Shown: piece after piece, positions 28,501 to 43,500 of the stretch | Numbering within the stretch: position 1 is the stretch's first letter | Layout: every line of letters begins with the position of its first letter | From: Anthonomus grandis grandis | Taxonomy: Eukaryota; Arthropoda; Insecta; Coleoptera; Curculionidae | Assembly (NCBI RefSeq): GCF_022605725.1 | Contig: NC_065564.1 | Location: forward strand, 8,348,698 to 8,412,697 | Direction of reading: 5' to 3' | Length of the DNA: 64,000 nucleotides | Notes under the pieces: model-generated | What the model was told of the DNA's origin: nothing | What the model saw: the letters and a program-made list of their open reading frames with translations, nothing else | Database searches by the model: none | Program-made: the position numbers and the translations under genes

Positions 28501-31500
28501 CAAAGTAAACTTAAACTGCACCGATAATACTGGTAATTGTAAACTGTCATCTGTCCAAAATCACAATTGACAGATGTCAGCTGTCAGAACATTTTAAGGT
28601 GAAATTTTTAGTGTTCAACCAAACGTCGGTGCAAACGGTAAACTCACGAAAGAAGCTCTAGGGATGCCTCCTGTAGGGCCTGATGGACTGAGACCTCCAA
28701 TCAACGAAAATGGACCGCAACAGAACGTTACGCAGAAACCGACATACCCCGATGACCACCTCTACAGCGCCCCCATCCCTTCGTCTTGTGTGGCCTCCCT
28801 TTGTGGGGGTGGATACGGTTAATTCTGTTAAAAACTCCTCAATAAAGAAAAAATTGATTGTGTTTAGTTGTTTTGTGAATCTATCGCCATCCTTTCTTAG
28901 ATTTACTGTTCTCTTGCACCCGTTTGCTTCAGTTATTTGAAATCTATACACATACATTTCATCTATTGAGGTCATTTACACGTCAGTCAAACTTAATATT
29001 GACTGAAAGAAACTCCACATTTATCCAGAATAATTTATTAAAACACTATTAGGTGATCTGATCGTTCAGCCACAACCCCCACCGCCCAAAGAAATTAAAC
29101 AGTCGGCAGGTATTGGGCTGGAGACCACCAGAGGCTTCGTTTGTACAACATGTGGTCTATATCCATTATCATCTGCTTCATAAGTTACTTCAGTCCTTGT
29201 CCCATCAGGCGCTATGAGAAAATATTTTCCTTCCACAGTTAGGGTTGATTTGGAGTCGATTTTCCCAGTCACCTCGGTGTTAACGCCGTCACTGGTTTGA
29301 ACACTAAAACCCAGAAATATTTTAGTGAAAGCTGTCATCTGTTTGACACAGGTCACAGATGACAAAGACAAGGTGCCAGTGTGTTGGTGAAAACAGGGCA
29401 TTAACCAGCGACAATTGCGCAAACGCGAATTTTGTTTTGATTGTCAGTTGTCAACGTCGTAAGCTGTCAAAAACGTCAATATCTTAATGGAATATTAGTC
29501 ATGTCTCAGGAAATAATAATTCTTCAATCAATGTCTTAGGAAATATTAATAAACGTAACGATAACGGTGTTTTGGTTGGGTTGGACAAATTTTTGGCTTT
29601 AATAAAAGATATGACGAATATCATAGAGTACCCGCACGTTTAAACGTCTCGATTCTATCTGCCATAGAACCAAAGGAAATCAAGAAAAACCGTTAAAAAT
29701 AAATCTCGATTAATTGCTAAATTTTAAAAGTTCTGGTAACTTTTTTACTATTAAAGATAGAGACATGAAACAAAAAGTGAAATAGAAAACTAATTAATTG
29801 ACACCTTTTATGTAGATATATATTTGGTTGAAAAACCAATGGTTTTTGAGAAAAAGTGATATTTGGGTTTTTTGCCATATTTACAATTTGGGTAATTTTC
29901 AAAATTTGGGATAACTTTTTTTCTTTTAAAGATAGAAACATGAAATAAAAAGTGAAATAGAAAACTAATTAATTGGCACCTTTTATGTGGATATACTTTT
30001 GGTTGAAAAACCAATGGTTTTTGAGAAAAAGTGATATATGGGTTTTTTGCCATTTTTACAGTTTGGGTGATTTTCACTATTTGGGATAACTTTTTTTCTA
30101 TTAAAGATAGAGACATGAAACAAAAAGTGAAATAGAAAACTAATTAATTGGCACCTTTTATGTCACATAAAATTGACACATTTTATATACATTTGGTTGA
30201 AAAACCAATGGTTTTTGAGAAAAAGTGACATTTAAGTTATTTGCCATTTTTACAATTTGGGATAACTTTTTTTCTATTAAAGATAGAGACATGAAATAAA
30301 AAGTAGAATAGAAAACTAATTAATTGGCACCTTTTATGTAGATATACATTTGGTTGAAAAACCAATGGTTTTTGAGAAAAAGCGATATTTGGGTTTTTTG
30401 CCATTTTTACAATTTGGGTGATTTTCAAAATTTAAGATAACTTTTTTTCTATTAAAGATAGAGACATGAAATAAAAATTAAAATAGAAAACTAATTAATT
30501 GGTACCTTTTATGTAGATATACATTTGGTTGAAAAACCAATGGTTTTTGAGAAAAGTGATATTTGGGTTTTTTGCCATTTTTACAATTTGGGTGATTTTC
30601 AAAATTTGGGATAACTTTTTTTCTATTAAAGATAGAGACATGAAATAAAAAGTGAAATAGAAAACTAATTTATTGGCACCTTTTATGTAGATATACATTT
30701 GGTTGAGAAACCAATGGTTTTTGAGAAAAAGTGACATTTGTGTTTTTTGCCATATTTACAATTTGGGTGATTTTCACTATTTGGGATATTTTTTTTCTAT
30801 TAAAGATAGAGACATGAAACAAAAAGTGAAATGGAAAACTAATTAATTGGCACCTTTTATGTAGATATACATTTGGTTGAAAAACTAATGGTTTTGGAGA
30901 GAAAGTGATACTTGGGTTTTTTGCCATATTTACAATTTGGGTGATTTTCACTATTTAGGATAACTTTTTTTCGATTAAAGATAGAGACATGAAACAAAAA
31001 GTGAAATGGAAAACTAATTAATTGGCACCTTTTATGTAGATATACATTTGGTTGAAAAACTAATGGTTTTGGAGAGAAAGTGATACTTGGGTTTTTTGCC
31101 ATATTTACAATTTGGGTGATTTTCACTATTTAGGATAACTTTTTTTCTATTAAAGATAGAGACATGAAACAAAAAGTGAAATGGAAAACTAATTAATTGG
31201 TACCTTTTATGTAGATATACATTTGGTTGAAAAACCAATGGTTTTTGAGAAAAAGTCACATTTAGGTTTTTTGTCATATTTACAATTTGGGTGATTTTCA
31301 AAATTTAAGATAACTTTTGTTCTATTAAAGATAGAGACATGAAATAAAAAGTGAAATAGAAAACTAATTAATTGGCATCTTTTATGTAGATATACATTTG
31401 GTTGAAAAACCAATGGTTTTTGAGAAAAAGTGACATTTGTGTTTTTTGCCATATTTACAATTTGGGTGATTTTCAAAATTTGGGATAACTTTTTTTCTAT

Positions 31501-34500
31501 TAAAGATAGAGACATGAAATAAAAAGTGAAATAAAAAACTAATTAATTGGCACCTTTTATGTATATATACATTTGGTTGAAAAACCAATGGTTTTTGAGA
31601 AAAAGTGACATTTAAGTTATTTGCCATTTTTACAATTTGGGATAACTTTTTTTCTATTAAAGATAGAGACATGAAATAAAAAGTGAAATAGAAAACTAAT
31701 TAATTGGCACCTTTTATATAGATATGCTTTTGGTTAAAAACCCAATGGTTTTTGAGAAAAAGTGACATTTGTGTTTTTTGCCATATTTACAATTTGGGTG
31801 ATTTTCACTATTTGGGATAACTTTTTTTCTATTAAAGATAGAGACATGAAATAAAAAGCGAAATAGAAAACTAATTAATTGGCACCTTTTATGTAGATAT
31901 ACATTTGGTTGAAAAACCAAAGGTTTTTGAGAAAAAGTCACATTTAGGTTTTTTGCCATATTTACAGTTTGGGTGATTTTCACTATTTGGGATAACTTTT
32001 TTTCTATTAAAGATAGAGACATGAAACAAAAAGTGAAATAGAAAACTAATTAATTGGCACCTTTTATGTCACATAAAATTGACACATTTTATATACATTT
32101 GGTTGAAAAACCAATGGTTTTTGAGAAAAAGTGACATTTAAGTTATTTGCCATTTTTACAATTTGGGATAACTTTTTTTCTATTAAAGATAGAGACATGA
32201 AATAAAAAGTAGAATAGAAAACTAATTAATTGGCACCTTTTATGTAGATATACATTTGGTTGAAAAACCAATGGTTTTTGAGAAAAAGCGATATTTGGGT
32301 TTTTTGCCATTTTTACAATTTGGGTGATTTTCAAAATTTAAGATAACTTTTTTTCTATTAAAGATAGAGACATGAAACAAAAAGTGAAATGGAAAACTAA
32401 TTAATTGGCACCTTTTATGTAGATATACATTTGGTTGAAAAACCAATGGTTTTTGAGAAAAAGTGATATTTGGGTTTTTTGCCATTTTTACAATTTGGGT
32501 GATTTTCAAAATTTGGGATAACTTTTTTTCTATTAAAGATAGAGACATGAAATAAAAAGTGAAATAGAAAACTAATTTATTGGCACCTTTTATGTAGATA
32601 TACATTTGGTTGAGAAACCAATGGTTTTTGAGAAAAAGTGACATTTGTGTTTTTTGCCATATTTACAATTTGGGTGATTTTCACTATTTGGGATATTTTT
32701 TTTCTATTAAAGATAGAGACATGAAACAAAAAGTGAAATAGAAAACTAATTAATTGGCATCTTTTATGTAGATATACATTTGGTTGGAAAACCAATGGTT
32801 TTTGAGAAAAAGTAACATTTGTGTTTTTTGCCATTTCTACAATTTGGGTGATTTTCAAATTTTGAGATAACTTTTTCACTATTAGACATAGAGACATAAA
32901 ACAAAAAGTGAAATTGAAAACTTTTTCATGAAAACGCACGTCTGAAATCTGGTTTTAAAAAAATTGACTTAACAGAAAGTATCAAAGAGCCTGTTAAGAC
33001 TTCCAGGTATTTTTTATTCACATGAAATTAATGAAATTTGGAAAAAATGGTTTTTAGTTTTTTGCTTATTAACTATCACTCTGATAAATTTTTGTTTTAA
33101 TTAAAAGATATGAAGAATTTTGTGAGAAATCTGCGGCTTTAAGCAGATCTATTGTATCTGTCATAGAACCGGAGAAAATTGAGAAAAATCGTTAGAATAA
33201 AATGTCGATTATCGTGATCTCTATGGGGAAATTCAAACTTTTTCTTTTTCTTTTGGGTACAGCTTCAAAGGACGTTTAAGAAAGGTTATTATGAATTTTA
33301 CCCTAAAATGAACTAAAACCCGTTTTTTTCGCATTCTCTCGATTTTGGACCAAAATTCTCGCCTAAACTAGGGAGAGGCATTAAAAATTCTGAAAAAAAA
33401 GTTTTTAATTTTTTATTAATAAACGATTAGTCTGAGGAATTTTTGTCCTAAATAAAAGTTGTGAGGAATATTATAAAGTATCCATACCTTGAAACAGAAC
33501 GATTTTATCTATCATAGAACCAGAGAAAATTGAGAAAAACCGTTAGAATAAAATTTTAAATATCGCGACCTCTATGGGGAAATTAAAAGTTTTGATTGTT
33601 CTTTTGGGTACAGCTTTAAAGGACCTTTAAGAAAGGTCATTATGAATTTTACCCTAAAATGAACTAAAACCCGATTTTTTCGCATTCACTTGATTTTGGA
33701 CCAAAATTGTCGCTTAAACTAGGGAGAGCCATGAAAAATTCTGAAAAAAAAGTTTTTTTTTTTTCATTAATAAACTGTTACTTTGATGAATTTTTGTCTT
33801 AAATAAAAGTTATTAGGAATGTTGTGAAGTATCTATTCGTTTAAACATATCGATTTTATCTACCGTAGAACCAGACAAAATTGAGAAAAACCGTTGGAAT
33901 AAAATTTTAAATATCGCGACCTCTATGGGGAAAATCAAACTTTTTATTATTCTTTTGGGTACAGCTTCAAAGGACCTTTAAGAAAGGTCATTATGAATTT
34001 TACCCTAAAATGAACTAAAACGCAATTTTTTGCATTTTTTCGATTTTGGGCTAAAATTTTGGTATGGCAACTAAAAATTCGAAAAAAAATGTTTTTTATT
34101 TTTTTATTATTTAACTGTTGGTCTCACGAGTTTCTGTCTTGTATAAAACTTGTGAGGAATATCACAAGGTATAAGTACGTTTACACGGATCGATTTTATC
34201 TGCCATAGAACTGGAGAAAATGAAGAAAAACCGTTAAAATTAAACATCGATTATCGCGACATCTATGAAAAAGTTTAGACTTTTTATTTTTCTGTTAGAT
34301 ACCCCTTTAAAAAACCTTTAAGAAAGGTTATGATAAGTTTTGTCCTAATATTAACTAAAACCCGATTTTTTCACTTTTTTTCGATTTTGGACTAAAATCT
34401 TTACACAGTCATTTCGAAAAATTCAGAAAAAACGGTTTTTAATTTTTTATTAATGAACTGCCAAATGAACTGACAGCTATCACCAGTAATATTTGACAGG

Positions 34501-37500
34501 TGACAGTTGACAATTGACATGTATCCCTCTTCTATTAGAATTTCTATGAATAATAATTGACTTACGTGTAATAAAACCCATCGGGTAATCCCAGCTTGGC
34601 CTCATATTTGATGATAAAAGGGGTCAAGACGAAGCTCTCCAGGGGCTTCCCATGGGCCCCAAATAATATTAAAAAGAAATAAATTAATATTTCTCGATAT
34701 TTCTATAATAATAATTGAATGTTATTAGTTTAATCATTAAAATTGATTACAACATTTGGACTTACCATGATCTTTTACGTTAGGATGCATGCAGGTGTAA
34801 CCGTAAATGGATGGTTCTAGTGATGCTTATCTTATATAACTGAAGATATTTTGCGTAATAAAATTAATATTTTAACTGAAAAAATGCAAATCTGCAAGGT
34901 TATGTATGAGGAATCGCGCCCGGGGGGTCATAAGAGCCCACGATTCCTATGTGGGAGGTCAAATAAATTGTTGATTTTTTTTGCATGATTTTTTTCATTT
35001 CGTACACCTGTTTTGATTAAAACAAGAACACATACAATAAAAATTAAACGATTTGATGAGCTGTCTCAATTTTTTTTATGTGAATGCAGGTGGTGCCCTC
35101 TATGAGATCAATTTTGATCAATTTATGGTGAAAATTGACATTTTCAGATGCTTTGGATTAGTGGATGATACTACTTATATAATTAATTAATCATTAATTT
35201 TTTTGTCCTATTTTTCAGACTTTTAGGATAATTTTTCACCCTTTCCAGGCCTTTTTTGTAATTTCTCATTTTACGTAATACTTAATTTTATTCCAGCCCA
35301 AGCAACACAGGATAGTTAAATAAACATTAATTTTTGGTTAACACCAGATGTACATTTAGAGTTATTCAAAGTTAAAAGATCCATAAGGCTAATCGACAAA
35401 TATAACATTGACTTCCTTTTAAAAAAATCAATTTTCTCCTTTGATCAAAGAAGTGGGAGTAGAAGGAGTGGACATCTATCCATTAGCTTCCATTAGTAGT
35501 TTCTTCCATTGCACTACATGTGTCAACTATGCACTAAAAATTATCACATCCCTTCATTGATTATTTACATTGACAGCATTGACAAGTGACAATATTGACG
35601 CAGAAACCTCACGAAAGCAGCCTTCGCTTCTTTATTACTTCCTGTCTCTACTTCTAATCTTGTCGAGTTACTCCTGAGACTAACAAGCTCTAGGATAATA
35701 AGCATGCGCTCTAGGACCTTATTGATGTAACCTACACTTTTCAACTTGACGTTATTGACACTAATGACAGATTCAAGACAACGGTGCCAAGTTCTAGTAA
35801 AGCTGTTGTTGCTCATTGGTCGGAAATGATTGGACGAATTTGAAGATAAATATATTTGCTAAAAATCAATATCATAGAGTAAAAGCAGTTCAACCACAAC
35901 CTCCACCACTCAAAGAAGCCAAACAAGCAGTGTCAATTTCTGGCTCGGTCTTCCTGATAATGACAGTGGTCGTCTCAGGTAAATTCATTTCCACCACGTG
36001 TGGCCTAAAGCCATTTTCATCATCCTCAGTAGACACTTGAACACTGGATCCGTCATATATAACGCCATAGATTTCTTCTATAGTCGGGTCATCTTTGGAT
36101 TCTATCTCTCTCACTTTTGCACTAGCACCTTTATTTGTTCGAGAACTGAAAGAAGATGTTTAGGATGTTTCTGATAGGTGACAGATATTGCAACTTACCT
36201 GTAATGGAATCCGTCGGGCAATTCCAAGTTGACGTCATAGTTGATAAGAGTGTCCTTAACATTTTCCAAGGGTTTTCCATGGAGCACCCCAAGTGATATT
36301 AAAAACAGCAGCAGGTAAAGTTGGCGGTTCTGCTGCAAGCGTTTGATGATCATAAGTGATTTTATTAAAAAAAAATGTCTTACCATCTCTCGAGATCGTC
36401 AGATGCACCTGAAACCTTGTTGTTGCGTTTGTTGATGCAAAATCTTATATAGCACACGATTGTTGTAAAAAAATAAACTTGATATTCTAGGGTCAAGTCA
36501 ATCAAGGTCGTCAAGATCATTCGGAGAATCGCGCCCGAGGAACATCAACACTCGTTGAGGTCAATAGTACCGTAATAGTTCGTTTGACTGGTTCTTCGTG
36601 ACTTGGAGGAGAGAATTTTATTTCCATATCAAGAGAATTAATCTTAATTGGTTCCATGGACTTAGGATGTAAGAGGGAAGAAGATTACCCTTCCTCTCGT
36701 CTGTGTGACAAGGATGGCAATGCATTGTCTTGCCATTGAGATTCTTAAAGGTGATTGCGTCTCTCTCCTCTTCAGTGTCTCTCCTACTGCTCATTAAAGA
36801 CGATAATTTAATGCCAATGAATGTTATGTCTCTCTTCTGATGTAGGCGAGGTATTTATCTGCGTTGTCACTACCCCCACTGGATTCTTCTTCAATCTTTT
36901 ACCGCATGTAAACTATTATATGGAACAGTGTCTCTTTTTAACTTGTTAGTGTGAGAAGATGTGGCTCTAGGGCAAGGAATCAAGGATTTTTCCAGTCTGA
37001 CGCACTGTCTCCATGAGTTGGAGGAGATTTTGACTTACGAGGTTCATTTGCATACCAATAGAATCTCTCTTAATTGATCCCATTTACTTAGGATATAAGA
37101 GAGATGGAGAGAACCCTTCTTTTCGTCTGTGTGACAAGAACAGCAATGCTTTGCTTTGCCATTGAGGTTTTAAGCAGTGAATGTGTCTCTCTTTGTCTTA
37201 TAGAAGTAGACGAGTCCAAAGGAGCTTTTCATGCATTTCTCATAACTTTTATTATATTCTTCTTTGATTTTTTGCCGCCTGTGAACCCCAAGGAGTTTCT
37301 TTGGGTATCAAAGTCATGTGTCATGTGTCCTCTATCAATTGAAACAATGAGGTACGAATAATTCTTCTGGGCTTTAAAATATGCCACGTCAAAAGAAACC
37401 TTGGAGGGGACAGCATGTAGATAGATCTCTCAATGTCACTGCTGGCATATGTCACATGATTGTTTTTTATGGTCAATAGATGGCGATGCAGGTAGAGTTG

Positions 37501-40500
37501 GGTTTATTGTATAAGAATAGTCTGTCTCTTTCTAACTCGTCACTTTTGACCCAAGGATTTGCCCAATATGAACACCTGTGTCCATGAGTTGAAGAGAATT
37601 TTGACTCACAAGCTTCACTTGCATGCTATCAACAGAATCAATCTGATTTTATGTGTTGACTTATTTTATGACTGTACAAATCTGCTCGTATCTCAAAGGC
37701 TCACAATGTTTTTTTAAGAATTCTTGAAGTGTCTTGTTGAGGATACTTGAGCGCACGCCACTGTCCAGCTTTTAAGACTGTATTTATGCTAGTTTTATTG
37801 GCAAAGGACTTCAAAGTCATCCCTGGTTTATAATTTAATTTTTAATATTAGAACTTTATGGAAATCGCCTACACAAACCTGCTCATATCTCAAAAACTAA
37901 CAAAGTTTTTTTGAAAATTTTTGATGTAGCTTGTTGAGGACACCTGAGCGCACGCCACTGTCTAGCTTTTAAGACTCTATTTATGTCAGTTTCATTGGCA
38001 CAGGACCTCAAAATCATCCCTAGACATTGATTTAATTTTTAGTATTAGAACTTTATTTACACCGCCTGTATAAACCAGCTCATATCTCAAAAACTAACAA
38101 TGTTTTTTTAAGAATTCTTGAAGTGTCTTGTTGCGGACACTAGAGCGCACACCACTGTCCAGCTTTTAAGACTCTATTTATGTCAGTTTTAATGGCACAG
38201 GATCCCAAAATCATCCCTAGTCGGTGATTCAATTTTTAATATTAGAACTTCATTTAAACCGCCTGCACAAACTTGCTCATATCTCAAAAACTAACAATGT
38301 TTTTTTGAGAATTCTTCAAGTGTCTTATAGAAAACACTTGAGCGCACTCCACTGTCCAGCTTTAAAGACTCTAGTTATGCTAGTTTCATTGGCACAGGAT
38401 CTTAAAATCATCCCTAGTCACTGAATCAATTTTTAATATTAGAACTTTATTTAAACCGCCTGTATAAACCTGCTCATATCTCACAAACTAACAATGTTTT
38501 TTTGAGAATTCTTGAAGTGTCTTATTGAGGATACTTGAGCGCACGCCACTGTATAAGTTTTATGACTCAATTTATACTAGTTTCATTGACAATAAACCTC
38601 AAAGTCTTCCCTAGTCTATAATTAAATTTTTAATATTAGAACTTTATTTAAACCGCCTGCACAAACCTGCTCATATCTCACAAACTAACAATGTTTTTTT
38701 GAAAATTCTTAACGTGCCTTATTAACAATACTTGAGCGCACGCCACTGTCCAGCGGTTGAGACTCTATTTATGTCAGTTTTATTGGCACAGGACCTCAAA
38801 ATCATCCCTAGTCTTTGATTCAATTGGTAATATTAGAACTTTATTTAAACCGCCTGCATAAATCTGCTCGTATCTCACAAACTAACAATGTTTTTTTGAG
38901 AATTCTTGAAGTATCTTGTTTAGGATACTTAAACGCACGCCACTGTCCAGCTGTTGAGACTGTATTTATATCAGTTTCATTGGCATAGGGCCTCAAAATC
39001 ATCCCTAGTCACTGAATCAATTTTTAATATTAGAACTGCAAAAACCACCTGCATAAACCTACAAAGTTTTTTTGAAAATTCCTAATTTGTCTTATTAAGG
39101 ACACGTGAGCGCACGCCACTGTCCAGCTTTTGAGACTCTATTTATGCTAGTTTCATTGGCACAGGATCCCAAAATCATCTTTAGTCTTTGATTCAATTGC
39201 TAATATTAGAACTTTATTTAAACCACCTGCACAAACCTGCTCATATCTCAAAAACTAACAATTTTAATTTGAAAATTTTTAAAGTATCCTATTGAGGACA
39301 CTTGAGCGCACGCCACTGTCCAGCTTTTAAGACTCTATTTATGATAGTTTCATTGGCACATGACCATAAAATCGTCTCTAGTAATTGATTCAATTTTTTA
39401 TATTAGAACTTTATTTAAACCGTCTGCACAAACCTGCTCATATCTCGCAAACTAACAATGTTTTTTTGAGAATTCTTGAACTGTCTTGTTATGGATACTT
39501 GAGCGCACGCCACTGTCTAACTTTTAAAACTCTAGTTTTACTAGTTTTATTAGGAGACGACTTCAAAATAACCCTTTGTCAATAATTTTATTTTTAATAT
39601 TAAAACTTTATTTAAACCGCCTGCACAAACCTGCTCATATCTTACAAACCAACAATGTTTTTTTGAGAATTCTTGAAGTGTCTTGTTAAGGATACTTGAG
39701 CGCACGCCACCGTATAATTTTTAAGACTCTATTTATGCTAGTTTCATTGACAATGAACTTCAAAATCTTCCCTAGTCTATAATTAAATTTTTAATATTAG
39801 AACTTTAGTTAAACTGTTTGCACACACCTGCTCGTACCTCACAAACCAACAATGTTTTTTTGAGAATTCTTGAAGTGCCTTATTAAGGACACTTGAGCGC
39901 ACGCCACTGTCTAACTTTTAAAAGTCTAACTCTGCTAGTTTTATTAGGAGACGACTTCAAAATCACCCTTTGTCAATAATTTTATTTTTAATATTAGAAC
40001 TTTATTTAAACCACCTGCATAAACCTGCTATATATCTCACAAAGTATGAATGTTTTTTTGAGAATTCTTAAAGTGTCTTGTTGAGAATACTTAAGCGCAC
40101 GCCACTGTCCAAGTCTTAAGACTCTAGTTCCACTAGTTTTATTGGCAAAGAACTTCAAAGTCATCCCTAGTCTATAATTTAATTTTTAATATTAGAACTT
40201 TATTTAAACCACCTGCACAAACCTGCTCATATCTCAAAAACTAACAATTTTATTTCAAACATTCTTAATGCTTCTTGTTGAGGACACTTAAACGCACGCC
40301 ACTGTCCAGCTGTTGAGACTGTATTTATATCAGTTTCATTGGCATAGGGCCTCAAAATCATCCCTAGTCACTGAATCAATTTTTAATATTAGAACTGCAA
40401 AAACCACCTGCATAAACCTGCTCGTATCTTAAAAACTAACAAAGTTTTTTTGAAAATTCTTAATTTGTCTTATTAAGGACACGTGAGCGCACGCCACTGT

Positions 40501-43500
40501 CCAGCTTTTGAGACTCTATTTATGCTAGTTTCATTGGCACAGGATCCCCAAATCATCTTTAGTCTTTGATTCAATTGCTAATATTAGAACTTTATTTAAA
40601 CCACCTGCACAAACCTGCTCATATCTCAAAAACTAACAATTTTAATTTGAAAATTTTTAAAGTATCTTATTGAGGACACTTGAGCGCACGCCACTGTCCA
40701 GCTTTTAAGACTCTATTTATGATAGTTTCATTGGCACCTGACCATAAAATCGTCTCTAGTAATTGGTTCAATTTTTTATATTAGAACTTTATTTAAACCG
40801 TCTGCACAAACCTGCTCATATCTCGCAAACTAACAATGTTTTTTTGAGAATTCTTGAACTGTCTTGTTATGGATACTTGAGCGCACGCCACTGTCTAACT
40901 TTTAAAACTCTAGTTTTACTAGTTTTATTAGGAGACGACTTCAAAATCACCCTTTGTCAATAATTTTATTTTTAATATTAAAACTTTATTTAAACCGCCT
41001 GCACAACCCTGCTCATATCTTACAAACCAACAATGTTTTTTTGAGAATTCTTGAAGTGTCTTGTTAAGGATACTTGAGCGCACGCCACCGTATAATTTTT
41101 AAGACTCTATTTATGCTAGTTTCATTGACAATGAACTTCAAAATCTTCCCTAGTCTATAATTAAATTTTTAATATTAGAACTTTAGTTAAACTGTTTGCA
41201 CACACCTGCTCGTACCTCACAAACCAACAATGTTTTTTTGAGAATTCTTGAAGTGCCTTATTAAGGACACTTGAGCGCACGCCACTGTCTAACTTTTAAA
41301 AGTCTAACTCTGCTAGTTTTATTAGGAGACGACTTCAAAATCACCCTTTGTCAATAATTTTATTTTTAATATTAGAACTTTATTTAAACCACCTGCATAA
41401 ACCTGCTATATATCTCACAAAGTATGAATGTTTTTTTGAGAATTCTTAAAGTGTCTTGTTGAGAATACTTAAGCGCACGCCACTGTCCAAGTCTTAAGAC
41501 TCTAGTTCCACTAGTTTTATTGGCAAAGAACTTCAAAGTCATCCCTAGTCTATAATTTAATTTTTAATATTAGAACTTTATTTAAACCACCTGCACAAAC
41601 CTGCTCATATCTCAAAAACTAACAATTTTATTTCAAACATTCTTAATGCTTCTTGTTGAGGACACTTAAACGCACGCCACTGTCCAGCTGTTGAGACTGT
41701 ATTTATATCAGTTTCATTGGCATAGGGCCTCAAAATCATCCCTAGTCACTGAATCAATTTTTAATATTAGAACTGCAAAAACCACCTGCATAAACCTGCT
41801 CGTATCTTAAAAACTAACAAAGTTTTTTTGAAAATTCCTAATTTGTCTTATTAAGGACACGTGAGCGCACGCCACTGTCCAGCTTTTGAGACTCTATTTA
41901 TGCTAGTTTCATTGGCACAGGATCCCAAAATCATCTTTAGTCTTTGATTCAATTGCTAATATTAGAACTTTATTTAAACCACCTGCACAAACCTGCTCAT
42001 ATCTCAAAAACTAACAATTTTAATTTGAAAATTTTTAAAGTATCCTATTGAGGACACTTGAGCGCACGCCACTGTCCAGCTTTTAAGACTCTATTTATGA
42101 TAGTTTCATTGGCACATGACCATAAAATCGTCTCTAGTAATTGATTCAATTTTTTATATTAGAACTTTATTTAAACCGTCTGCACAAACCTGCTCATATC
42201 TCGCAAACTAACAATGTTTTTTTGAGAATTCTTGAACTGTCTTGTTACGGATACTTGATCGCACGCCACTGTCTAACTTTTAAGACTCTATTTATGCTAG
42301 TTTCTTTGGCACAGGATCACAAAATCATCCCTAGTCAGTGATTCAATTCTTGATATTAGAACTTTATTTAAACCGCTTGCATAAACCTGCTCATATCTCA
42401 CAAATTAACAATGTTTTTTTGAGAATTCTTGAAGTGTCTTGTTGAGGATACTTGAGCGCACGCCGCTGTCCAGCTTTTAAGACTCTATTTATGCTAGTTT
42501 CATAGGCACAGGATCCCAAAATCATCCCTAGTCAGTGATTCAATTTTTAATATAAGAACTTTATTTAAACCGCTTGCATAAACCTGCTCATATCTCACAA
42601 ATTAACAATGTTTTTTTGAGAATTCTTGAAGTGTCTTGTTAAGGACACGTGAGCGCACGTCACTGTCCAGCTTTTGAGACTCTATTTATGATAGTTTCAT
42701 TGGCACAGGACCTCAAAAGCATCTCTAGTAATTGATTCAATTTTTAATATTATATAAACTTTATTTAACCCTTATGTGACTGGGAAAAAAACACCTTCTA
42801 AGGACGGCGTGGGTACCCGGGTACCTACTATGTATTTTATATAGAGCCGTGGCTTATTCTGTGCATTTCTACCCTTAACTATAAACATGCACATCTGTGT
42901 GGGTTTTTCCCTATCTCTGGCGCCTCGGACTGTTTATGTTTTTGCACAAGATCAGTTCATATTCGTCAGTAACGCGTTGTACCTACTTGAGTAGAGTTAA
43001 ATCTAAAGTATTTTTTATACGTTAAAATGTCGGATAGTGAGGCCGGTCCTAGTCGAAGCGATAGTGCAAGAGGAAGATGGCGGAAGACAAGTAAAACAAA
43101 TATATTTATTATCTTTACATAATAGGTAAAATGTCAAAGTTAATACAGAGTACAAAAGGAGGTAAATTAAATAATAATAGGAATTAATATTCGGAATTAG
43201 AAGAAGCCTTAGAACACCTAAGTGATGAAGAAGAAGAGCCATTTATTGCTTCTGATGAAGAGGAGTATATTCCATAACTGTCAGATGGAAAGGGCGAGGA
43301 TTCTGATGTTGAAAACGATCCTGTTGTAGAGCTAGAAGATTCGGAGTCTGATGATGATGATGATGACGTTCATCCAGATTTAGCTTCACAATTCCATTGG
43401 ACAAGTAAAGATGGCACTCAGTAGAATGACTCACCTACACCACAACGACAAACGGTAGGTCGAAATATTTTGCGTGAAAAAAGTGGTGCACCAGCCTTAA

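Larger units (their letters stand above)
35560..37083. repeat. Left arm of a ~1.5-kb inverted duplication carrying a cuticle gene
   Basis: Read in reverse complement, this matches 48664-50345 almost throughout: the 3' flank (GCTTTCGTGAGGTTTCTG), the whole gene, its promoter with TATA box, and the upstream sequence to AATCTCCTCCA and GGTATGCAAATGAACCTCGT. Arms diverge by scattered substitutions and small indels. They enclose about 11.6 kb, mostly 197-bp satellite. Confidence 0.9.

Noticed and set aside
29304..29422. Upstream extension of the minus-strand cuticle frame (MRNCRWLMPC...) as an unspliced start
   Set aside because: It has no signal peptide and crosses a good TTTTAG acceptor. The distant exon at 34566-34702 supplies the expected signal peptide in the correct phase.
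29717..32939. Row of similar minus-strand reading frames of 63-134 codons (KPLVFQPN... type), as if a tandem gene family
   Set aside because: They are translations of a 175-bp satellite. The period is not a multiple of three, frames run across unit borders, there is no signal peptide or start context, and they lie in a cuticle-gene intron.
39385..42341. Three near-identical 66-codon frames at 39385, 40763 and 42141
   Set aside because: They are spaced exactly by the 1,378-bp higher-order repeat and contain only satellite sequence.
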